DNA of 9,160 nt, taken from Solirubrobacteraceae bacterium. GTDB lineage: Bacteria > Actinomycetota > Thermoleophilia > Solirubrobacterales > Solirubrobacteraceae. Made by a program: the position numbers and the translations under genes. This document shows positions 1-5,338 of the stretch, in pieces. Under the pieces are notes generated by a model that saw only the letters and a program-made list of their open reading frames with translations, made no database searches and had not been told where the DNA came from. How positions within the stretch are numbered: position 1 is the stretch's first letter; the number at the start of each line of letters is the position of its first letter. Where the stretch lies: the NCBI GenBank assembly GCA_025455895.1, contig JALOLQ010000087.1:1-9160 (forward strand). Direction: 5' to 3'.

Positions 1-699
1 GCACCGCGAGCGGGTCGGTGCCGGCGAAGAGGCCCGCCCCGAGCGTCGCGAGCGCCTCCGGGCCGACGGGCTCCGCCGGGGGCTCGGGCAGCTCGAGCCG
101 CCGGGGGCCGGCGACCGGCGCGGCGCCGGGCCGGGCGAGCAGCGCGTCCGCGGGCACGGCGTGCAGCGCGAGCGCCGTGAGGAGGCGCTGCACCCGCCGC
201 GTGCTCAGCGCGCCCGGTCCGATCGTGACGCGCGCGCTCGTGCGCTCGGGGTCGTGCAGCCGGTCCCCCAGGGCGATCGCGTCGCGGACCGCCGCGCGCA
301 GCCCGCCGAGCCCGGCGCCCGCCAGCGGCGGTGCCGCGGCGGCGAGCCGCGAGGTCTGGGGAACGGCGCGCGCGAGCCACCAGCGCGCCGCGTCGGGGAC
401 GCCGAGCAGGTCGAGCGCGGCGTCCGGCGGGCCCGCGTCCACGACGATCGCCGCGTGGTCGCCCGCGGCGAGCGCCCGCTGCAGGGCCAGCGCGCCCGCG
501 AGCGCGTCGAGGCCCGGGCCGGGGCCGGGCTCGCCGGCGCTCACGTGCGCGCCCCGGCCGGTGAGCGCCGCGGCGAGGGCCGGCCACGCGGCGTCGAGCG
601 AGGCCTGGCCGCCGCGGCGAGGTGCGCGGCGGTCGCCGCCGCGGCGGTCGTGGTCCCCGCGCCTCCCGGGCCGGTGTGGATGATCGTGCGGGCGAGCAC
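1..699 (-). CDS. ArsA-like P-loop ATPase, frameshifted, 3' end beyond window
   Basis: This is a divergent member of the ArsA/GET3 family of soluble ATPases. It is read from GTG 699, just after the stop of the SRPBCC gene (6-nt gap). That frame gives a P-loop-like start, HTGPGGAGTTTAAAATAAHLAA, where ArsA has GKGGVGKTT; both P-loop lysines are missing. The frame stops at TGA 541-543. The rest of the family match lies in another frame, open from about 610 to the window edge: AAIVVDAGPPDAALDLLGVPDAARWW (ArsA Walker B and helix region) and then LHDPERTSARVTIGP, the typical ArsA 'HDPERTS' segment. An in-frame GTG at 544 could start a truncated product without a P-loop. The usual post-Walker segment (LLVSTDPAHS in ArsA) is not visible. 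It is either a frameshifted or degenerate gene or a sequence error. Family call is good; functional status is unknown. Confidence 0.7.
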
Positions 700-705
700 G
701 GGGGC

Positions 706-1161
706 TCAGGCGCCGTGCCGCTCGGCGGCCCGGCCGAGGCGCTCGATCGCGTCCGCGCGGAACGGCTGCAGCCGCCGCGCCACGATCCCGGAGACCCCGG
801 GGAGGCGGCCGCGGAACGACGAGCGCCAGGTGATCTCGGTGCCGCCGCCCGGCCCGGGCGTCAGCAGGACCTCGGCGGCATAGTCACGCACGGGCAGGTT
901 GCCCCCGACCAGCCGGTAGCCGAGCCGCGCCGGAGGCTCGAAGGCCGTGATCTCCTCGACCGAGACCGTGCGGCCCAGCCGCAGCCGGCGCACGGCGCCG
1001 ACGCCCTCGCCGCCGGCCGGCGCCTCGCGGTCGAGGCCCGCGGCGTCCCACTCGCCCCAGCCGGTCCAGGTCGAGACGTCGGCCAGCAGCGCCCAGACCG
1101 CCGCCGGGTCGGCGCTCGTCGTCCCGCTCGCCTCGATCTCGCGCGTGGCCATGGCCGGCAT
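706..1161 (-). CDS. SRPBCC (polyketide cyclase/START-like) family protein
   Basis: A protein of 151 aa (148 if it starts at ATG 1152), the usual size for a single-domain SRPBCC/Bet v1-like protein. The family hallmarks are visible: an N-terminal strand and helix with ADPAAVWALLADVSTWTGWGEWD, a central 'VEEITAFEPPARLGYRL' strand region, 'GTEITWRSSFRGRLPG', and a long C-terminal helix (RRLQPFRADAIERLGRAAE). Such proteins bind hydrophobic ligands in a helix-grip cavity. No ligand can be read from the sequence. There is no signal peptide, so it is cytosolic. Its stop lies 6 nt before the ArsA-like GTG, so the two are probably co-transcribed and perhaps functionally linked. The epimerase gene ends 45 nt upstream on the same strand and could drive it by read-through; no -10-like hexamer was seen before either ATG. 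The choice between ATG 1161 and 1152 is unresolved. Confidence 0.85.
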   Translation of the reverse strand: MPAMATREIEASGTTSADPAAVWALLADVSTWTGWGEWDAAGLDREAPAGGEGVGAVRRLRLGRTVSVEEITAFEPPARLGYRLVGGNLPVRDYAAEVLLTPGPGGGTEITWRSSFRGRLPGVSGIVARRLQPFRADAIERLGRAAERHGA

Positions 1162-1206
1162 TCTCGCCGATCGCCGCCCGGCGGTCCGCCCGCGCTCCGC
1201 CGCCGC

Positions 1207-2526
1207 TCAGCCGAACGGGGTCGGCAGCCCCAGCGCGCGCAGCCGCTTCCAGAGCTGGCGGTTCATCGTCTGCGCCGACTGGCAGTAGGGCCCGGAGTCG
1301 GGCCAGCGGTCGAGGCTGCGCAGCACGGCGCCCGGGTTGCCGGTGCGCTCGCGCAGCTCGATCGCCTCGCGCTGGCGGTCGCGGTTGAGGCGGTCGCACA
1401 GGCCGGTGACGAAGTCGCGCAGCACGCGGTGGTAGCCGAGGTCCGAGGGGACCCCGGGCTGGTACCAGGACCACGTGCCGCTGTTCGAGCGCCGGACCTC
1501 GACCCGCGCCTGGCGCTCGCCCTGGAGCCACAGCCGCCGGCCGAGCGGGTCGTTGGCGAAGGTGGCGAAGTCGTGCAGCCCGATCAGCGACTGGAAGAAC
1601 GCGTTGTAGATCCGCTGCCCGGGCGCGTACGAGTAGGCCAGGTAGTGCGCGCCCGCGGGCGTCACGACGCGCACGCCCGAGGGCGGCGGGGTGCGGAACA
1701 CCCCGAGGGCGCGGCGCGCGACGCTGAACCACTGCGGCTCGCGCAGCCGCACGGCCGCCCGCGAGAGCGCCTGGATCCCGGTGCCCTGCGCCAGCCCGCT
1801 CACCCACGGCGGGCGCCCGCCGCCGAAGCGGAACTGGTACTCCCAGGCGATCCCGCCGGCGCGGTCCACGGCGAAGGCGACGACCTCGCGGGCCATCGCC
1901 GCGAACGCGGTCGGGTGGTCCTTGGCGAGGAACAGCTGGTTCATCCGCCCGAAGGTGCCCAGCCACTGGATCTGCACGCCCTGGCCCGGGTAGGACTGCC
2001 AGACGAGCCGGCTGCCCGGGAAGCGGATCCGCCGCCCGTAGGCCAGCGGCGCGTTCGCGCCCCACCACTGCGCGTTGCGGCGCACCGTCTCGAGCACGAC
2101 CTTCGCGCGCGAGCCGGTGATCAGCCCGTCGCGGGCCATCGCGTTCGCGTTCGCCAGCACCGCGCGCAGCTCGCTGCGCCGCGTGCCCTTGAGCCGCCGG
2201 GCCAGGCGCGCCGCGTCGCGGTAGCTCGCCGCGTAGGCGGCGGCGCGGTCGGCGGGCAGCGTCCCGGCGCGCTCGAGCCGGGCCAGCGCGGCCAGCAGCG
2301 TGCGCGGAGCGTCGGCCGCCCGTGCGGGCGCGGCGGCCGCGGACGCCACGGCCCCCGGAGGCGGCGCCGGCGGTTCGGGGGGGGCCGGGAGGTGGCGGTC
2401 GGCGCGCACGTGGACGTCCCCGTGCCGGTCGAGCACGAGCACCTCGGAGGCGGCGGCCGGCGCGGCTCCCGTCAGGGCGCTCGCGACGATGAGCAGCGCG
2501 GCCAGGAGAACCGGCGGGCGGCGCAC
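1207..2526 (-). CDS. Secreted D-glucuronyl C5-epimerase-domain protein
   Basis: The C-terminal half matches the D-glucuronyl C5-epimerase C-terminal domain (alpha/alpha-barrel), which in heparan sulfate and alginate-type systems epimerises uronic acids. Seen, numbering from GTG 2526 (439 aa): a signal peptide at the extreme N-terminus (RRPPVLLAALLIVASALTGAAPAAA, cleavage near residue 26), a Pro/Ala-rich linker, an Arg-rich helical region (about 75-145), then PPWVSGLAQGTG (about 240-250), YNAFFQSLIGLHDF (about 307-320), SGTWSWYQ (349-356) and GYHRV (364-368). The order and spacing of these motifs are typical of the family. An ATG at 2577 would extend it by 17 residues, but that leaves 5 bp to the divergent ATG 2583 and buries the signal peptide; a TAGCAT hexamer 7 nt before GTG 2526 supports the shorter form. 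No sugar-polymer genes are nearby, so the substrate is unknown and true epimerase activity is unproven. Confidence 0.8.
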   Translation of the reverse strand: MRRPPVLLAALLIVASALTGAAPAAASEVLVLDRHGDVHVRADRHLPAPPEPPAPPPGAVASAAAAPARAADAPRTLLAALARLERAGTLPADRAAAYAASYRDAARLARRLKGTRRSELRAVLANANAMARDGLITGSRAKVVLETVRRNAQWWGANAPLAYGRRIRFPGSRLVWQSYPGQGVQIQWLGTFGRMNQLFLAKDHPTAFAAMAREVVAFAVDRAGGIAWEYQFRFGGGRPPWVSGLAQGTGIQALSRAAVRLREPQWFSVARRALGVFRTPPPSGVRVVTPAGAHYLAYSYAPGQRIYNAFFQSLIGLHDFATFANDPLGRRLWLQGERQARVEVRRSNSGTWSWYQPGVPSDLGYHRVLRDFVTGLCDRLNRDRQREAIELRERTGNPGAVLRSLDRWPDSGPYCQSAQTMNRQLWKRLRALGLPTPFG

Positions 2527-2533
2527 CCCTCCG

Positions 2534-2539
2534 ATGCTA
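2534..2539 (-). promoter_or_regulatory. -10 element of the epimerase gene (leaderless)
   Basis: TAGCAT on the minus strand fits the actinobacterial TANNNT -10 and ends 7 nt before GTG 2526, placing the expected transcript start at the start codon. It overlaps, on the opposite strand, TACGGT (2538-2543), a possible -10 for the divergent lipoprotein gene. Inferred from sequence only. Confidence 0.5.
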
Positions 2540-2555
2540 CGGTGCCGCTCCGGTC

Positions 2556-2570
2556 GCGGGCGCAGCCCGC
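2556..2570 (+). repeat. Inverted repeat in the lipoprotein leader
   Basis: GCGGGC-GCA-GCCCGC is a perfect 6-bp inverted repeat, 12 nt before ATG 2583. It could be a hairpin in the lipoprotein leader or an operator in the shared divergent promoter region. In DNA this GC-rich it could also be chance. Confidence 0.35.
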
Positions 2571-2582
2571 ATTGCATCCGTC

Positions 2583-3581
2583 ATGGCGCGCCTCGCCCGA
2601 CTCCCGCTCCTCGCGCTCCTCGTCCTCGCGGCGGCCGTTCTCGGCGCCTGCGGCGGGTCGGCCGGCGATTCCGGGCAGGATCCGCAGACCGTCCTGAAGG
2701 ACACCTTCTCGCGCGACAGGCCGATCGAGCGCGGCAAGCTGCGGCTCGCCTTCGAGGTCCGCGCCCCGGGCGTGCCCGGGCTGCCCTCGCCGCTGACCGT
2801 CCAGCTCGGCGGCCCGTTCCAGGCGGTGAAGGGCTCGAAGGTCCCGGAGTTCGACTTCGACCTCGACCTGGCGACCCGTGACGGGCGCGTCTCGGTCGGC
2901 GTGATCTCGACCGGCAAGGAGGGCTACGTGAAGCTCGCGGGCCGCGCCTTCTCGCTCGGCTCCGCCGATCTCGCGCGGCTCGCACCCGGCGGATCGGGCG
3001 GCAAGGAGGGCGGCCTCGACCTCGGCGACATCGGCCTGGATCCGCGCGGCTGGCTGAAGGACGTGCGCGACCAGGGCGTCACCGAGCTCGACGGCGAGCA
3101 GGTCGTGCACCTGCGGGCCGGGGTGGACACCGAGGCGATGCTCGGCGACCTCGGCGGGCTGCTCGGCCAGGCCGGCGGCGGGCTGGGCTCGATCGCGGGG
3201 CTCGGCAAGGGCTTCGGCCAGAGCGCCGAGGCGATCGAGAAGGCCGTCAAGGACGCGAGCGTCGACATCTGGACCGGCGAGCGCGACCACGTGCTGCGCC
3301 GGATCCGCGTGAACATCCTGCTCGACACGCCGGGCGAGAAGGACGGCACCGCCGCGCTCGAGCTCGGCATCACCGACCAGAGCCGCGAGCAGGCGATCGG
3401 CCCGCCGGCGAACCCGCGCCCGCTGAGCGAGCTCACGAGCGCGCTGGCGGCGCTGGCCGCCCGCAAGCTCTCCGGCGGCACGGCGGCGCCGCAGGGCCAG
3501 AGCTACGAGGAGTGCCTGGCGGCCGCGGGGACCGACCTCGAGCGCGCCCAGCGCTGCGAGGCGCTGCTGCGCACCCCCTGA
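2583..3581 (+). CDS. Lipoprotein, LppX/LolA-like fold suspected
   Basis: A protein of 332 aa with a clear lipoprotein signal: RLAR, a hydrophobic run, then lipobox L20-G21-A22-C23, and a Gly/Ser-rich start of the mature part. It should be lipid-anchored on the outer face of the membrane. The body alternates strand-like stretches (KLRLAFEVRAPG, EFDFDLDLATRDG, VSVGVISTGKEGYVKLAG) and ends its main domain with ASVDIWTGERDHVLRRIRVNILLDT, a pattern reminiscent of the LppX/LprG/LolA lipid-binding fold; this is a resemblance, not a firm match. A Gly-rich insert lies near residues 140-150 and 180-215. The C-terminus is a compact tail YEECLAAAG..ERAQRCEALL with C311 and C325. No Shine-Dalgarno precedes ATG 2583, and the divergent epimerase gene lies 56 bp away. 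Its stop is 6 bp from the stop of the convergent DUF4395 gene. Function unknown. Confidence 0.8.
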   Translation: MARLARLPLLALLVLAAAVLGACGGSAGDSGQDPQTVLKDTFSRDRPIERGKLRLAFEVRAPGVPGLPSPLTVQLGGPFQAVKGSKVPEFDFDLDLATRDGRVSVGVISTGKEGYVKLAGRAFSLGSADLARLAPGGSGGKEGGLDLGDIGLDPRGWLKDVRDQGVTELDGEQVVHLRAGVDTEAMLGDLGGLLGQAGGGLGSIAGLGKGFGQSAEAIEKAVKDASVDIWTGERDHVLRRIRVNILLDTPGEKDGTAALELGITDQSREQAIGPPANPRPLSELTSALAALAARKLSGGTAAPQGQSYEECLAAAGTDLERAQRCEALLRTP

Positions 3582-3592
3582 GCCGGCTCAGG
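3577..3592. terminator. Palindrome spanning two convergent stop codons
   Basis: CCTGAGCCGGCTCAGG is a perfect 16-bp palindrome containing the TGA of the lipoprotein gene (3579-3581) and the TGA of the DUF4395 gene (3588-3590, minus). It could fold on either transcript as a 6-bp stem with a CCGG loop and act as a short bidirectional terminator. There is no T-tract, so termination is only a suggestion. Confidence 0.4.
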
Positions 3593-4094
3593 CGCGCTCG
3601 GCCTCGGCGGCCAGGCGCGGCGGCAGGTTCGGCAGCTCGCAGATCTCGCACTCGCCCTTGACGAGGCGGTACATCCAGCAGCCGGTGCAGAAGCCGGTGA
3701 CCGCGGCGAGCGAGGCGAGCGCGGCGACCGTCCCGACGAGCACCCAGCCGACGGCGCTCAGCCCGAGCACGAAGCAGGCCGTCGCGCCGAGCAGGAAGCC
3801 GGCGCCGACGACGTTCGCGAACCGCGGCAGGCGGCTGTCCTCCAGCTCGCCCTCCCCGATCCGCGGCTGGATCACGTCGAAGTAGAGGCGGCAGGGCAGG
3901 CACCAGCGGCGCCCGAGCGTCAGCCCGATCACGAGCTGCGCGCCCATCAGCGCGGCGAGCCACCACCAGCCGGTGGCGAGCGCGGCGAGGGTCACGAGCG
4001 CGACGACGGCCTGGTTCGTGCGCGGGGCGCGGCGGTCGATGACCATCGTGTCGCGGTACGGATCGGCGAGGCGCTGGACGGGCCGGGCGGACAT
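3588..4094 (-). CDS. DUF4395 family membrane protein with three CxxC motifs
   Basis: A protein of 168 aa from ATG 4094. It matches DUF4395: IDRRAPRTNQAVVALVTLAAL near the N-terminus (residues 19-39), a pair of membrane helices (about 29-60), an amphipathic RLYFDVIQPRIGEGELEDSRLPRFAN segment (69-94), two more membrane helices (about 95-135), and the family signature GFCTGCWMYRL (135-144). Odd here are three CxxC motifs: C65-L-P-C68, C136-T-G-C139 and C149-E-I-C152, which suggest metal binding or thiol chemistry. The family has no established biochemical role. The frame is open upstream to an ATG at 4220, but the family N-terminus and a TAGACT -10 hexamer 7 nt before ATG 4094 favour this start. 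It is divergent from cax and convergent with the lipoprotein gene, so it is probably monocistronic. Confidence 0.85.
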   Translation of the reverse strand: MSARPVQRLADPYRDTMVIDRRAPRTNQAVVALVTLAALATGWWWLAALMGAQLVIGLTLGRRWCLPCRLYFDVIQPRIGEGELEDSRLPRFANVVGAGFLLGATACFVLGLSAVGWVLVGTVAALASLAAVTGFCTGCWMYRLVKGECEICELPNLPPRLAAEAERA

Positions 4095-4101
4095 GGGCGG
4101 C

Positions 4102-4107
4102 AGTCTA
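4102..4107 (-). promoter_or_regulatory. -10 element of the DUF4395 gene (leaderless)
   Basis: TAGACT on the minus strand fits TANNNT and ends 7 nt before ATG 4094, so the transcript would begin at the start codon. No Shine-Dalgarno is present. Sequence-based inference. Confidence 0.5.
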
Positions 4108-4122
4108 GCCCCTGAAACTGCC

Positions 4123-4140
4123 GAATCCGGATCGGGATTC
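4123..4140. promoter_or_regulatory. 18-bp palindrome between DUF4395 and cax, possible operator
   Basis: GAATCCGGATCGGGATTC is an 18-bp dyad with 8 of 9 pairs matching (outer arms GAATCC/GGATTC perfect). It lies in the 73-bp gap between the divergent starts at 4094 and 4168, 15 bp behind the DUF4395 -10 and 26 bp ahead of the cax -10. It is the most AT-rich stretch nearby. The position fits an operator controlling both genes; the regulator is unknown. Confidence 0.5.
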
Positions 4141-4166
4141 AAGCTCCGGCCGGCCTGCGCGAACCG

Positions 4167-4172
4167 TATGCT
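4167..4172 (+). promoter_or_regulatory. -10 element of cax (leaderless)
   Basis: TATGCT fits TANNNT and ends 7 nt before GTG 4180. It contains ATG 4168, the longer alternative start. If it is the real -10, cax begins at GTG 4180 on a leaderless transcript. Confidence 0.45.
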
Positions 4173-5307
4173 GCCGCGCGTGGTGCGCGAGCCCGGGAAG
4201 GAGCGGCCGTTCCTGCTCACGGCGGGCGGCTGGCCCTACCTGCTGGCGCCGTTCATCCCGCTCGCCGTCGTGCTCGAGCTGGCCCACGCCGGGGCGGTCG
4301 TCCTGTTCGCCACCTCCGCGCTCGGGGTGATCCCGACCGCCGCGCTCATGGGCCGCGCGACCGAGGAGCTCGCGGCGCGCTCGGGGCCCGGGATCGGCGG
4401 CCTGCTGAACGTCACCTTCGGCAACGCCCCCGAGCTGATCATCGCCCTCTTCGCGCTGAACGCCGGGCTCCAGGAGGTCGTCAAGGCCTCGATCGTCGGC
4501 TCGATCATCGGGAACGTCCTGCTCGTGCTCGGCGCCGCGATGTTCGTCGGCGGGCTCGGGCGCGACCGCCAGCGCTTCAACGCGACCGCCGCGGGCGCCC
4601 AGTCGACGATGCTGATCCTCGCGCTGGCGGCGATGATGATGCCCGCCGTCTTCGAGCTCGTCGAGGGCCAGGGCCTGCCGGCGGTCACCGACGAGCTGGT
4701 CGAGTTCGATCCGACCGTCGAGCACCTCTCGCTCTACACGGCGATCGTCCTGATGGTCGCCTACGTGGCCGGCCTGATCTTCTCGCTGCGCACCCACCGC
4801 GACCTCTTCAACCCCGCCGGCCAGGACGAGCACCACGAGGGCGAGCCCTGGAGCGTGCGCCGCTCGGTGCTGATGCTCGCGCTCGCCGGCGTGGCCGTCG
4901 GCGGCATGTCCGAGATCCTCGTCGGCTCGATCTCCGAGACGGCCGAGAAGGCCGGCCTCAGCGAGTTCTTCATCGGGGCGATCGTCGTCGCCGTGGTGGG
5001 CAACGCCGCCGAGCACTGGGTCGCCGTGCTCGTCGCGCGCAAGGACAAGATGGACCTCGCGGTGAACATCGCGATCGGCTCGAGCGCGCAGATCGCCCTG
5101 TTCGTCGCGCCGGTGCTCGTCGTCGCCTCGTACCTCGTCGGCCCCGGGCCGATGCCGCTCGTCTTCAACGGGTTCGAGCTCGCGGCGCTCGTCTTCACCG
5201 CGCTGATCGCCCAGCAGGTCACGCACGACGGCGAGTCCACGTGGTTCGAGGGCGTCCAGCTGCTCGCGCTCTACGTGATCATCGCGATCGTCTTCTTCCT
5301 GGCCTGA
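4168..5307 (+). CDS. cax: Ca2+/H+ antiporter, CaCA/Cax family
   Basis: An integral membrane cation/proton antiporter of the CaCA superfamily, 379 aa from ATG 4168 or 375 aa from GTG 4180. It would expel Ca2+ (perhaps also other divalent cations) in exchange for protons. Numbering from GTG 4180, the two inverted-repeat cation-binding motifs are present: GNAPELIIALFALNAG (81-96) and GNAAEHWVAVLVARKDKMD (274-292), each with the essential acidic residue (E85, E278). About 11 hydrophobic segments are visible, with the halves joined by an acidic, His-containing loop (DLFNPAGQDEHHEGEPW, about 208-224), as usual in bacterial Cax. Length is normal. The frame is open back to 3973, but that part overlaps the divergent gene and does not resemble Cax. 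terC starts 31 nt downstream, which suggests shared cation-export duty, although terC appears to have its own promoter. Confidence 0.93.
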   Translation: MLPRVVREPGKERPFLLTAGGWPYLLAPFIPLAVVLELAHAGAVVLFATSALGVIPTAALMGRATEELAARSGPGIGGLLNVTFGNAPELIIALFALNAGLQEVVKASIVGSIIGNVLLVLGAAMFVGGLGRDRQRFNATAAGAQSTMLILALAAMMMPAVFELVEGQGLPAVTDELVEFDPTVEHLSLYTAIVLMVAYVAGLIFSLRTHRDLFNPAGQDEHHEGEPWSVRRSVLMLALAGVAVGGMSEILVGSISETAEKAGLSEFFIGAIVVAVVGNAAEHWVAVLVARKDKMDLAVNIAIGSSAQIALFVAPVLVVASYLVGPGPMPLVFNGFELAALVFTALIAQQVTHDGESTWFEGVQLLALYVIIAIVFFLA

Positions 5308-5324
5308 CCCGCCCCTCCGGCGGG
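5308..5324 (+). terminator. GC hairpin after cax
   Basis: CCCGCC-CCTCC-GGCGGG, directly after the cax stop, forms a perfect 6-bp stem with a 5-nt loop. No U-tract follows; 5 nt downstream comes the TACCCT hexamer of terC. It may attenuate or end the cax transcript, leaving terC mainly under its own promoter. Confidence 0.4.
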
Positions 5325-5329
5325 GGCCG

Positions 5330-5335
5330 TACCCT
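5330..5335 (+). promoter_or_regulatory. -10 element of terC (leaderless)
   Basis: TACCCT fits TANNNT and ends 3 nt before GTG 5339 and 6 nt before GTG 5342. By the same spacing as neighbouring genes, the transcript would start at GTG 5342. No Shine-Dalgarno is seen. Confidence 0.45.
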
Positions 5336-5338
5336 CGG

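Noticed and set aside
18..883. Plus-strand frames over the first 900 bases
   Set aside because: Ser/Ala/Arg/Pro-rich translations opposite the ArsA-like and SRPBCC genes; no domain.
2527..2577. 17-residue N-terminal extension of the epimerase from ATG 2577
   Set aside because: Would leave 5 bp to the divergent gene, puts an Arg/Pro-rich stretch before the signal peptide and ignores a -10 placed for GTG 2526.
622..2697. 691-codon plus-strand frame opposite the epimerase and SRPBCC genes
   Set aside because: Its translation is Arg/Ala/Pro/Asp/His-rich with no domain; it is the antisense shadow of GC-biased codons in two clear minus-strand genes.
5308..5338. yybP-ykoY manganese riboswitch before terC
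   Set aside because: The 31-nt gap is too short and holds only a simple hairpin and a -10 hexamer.
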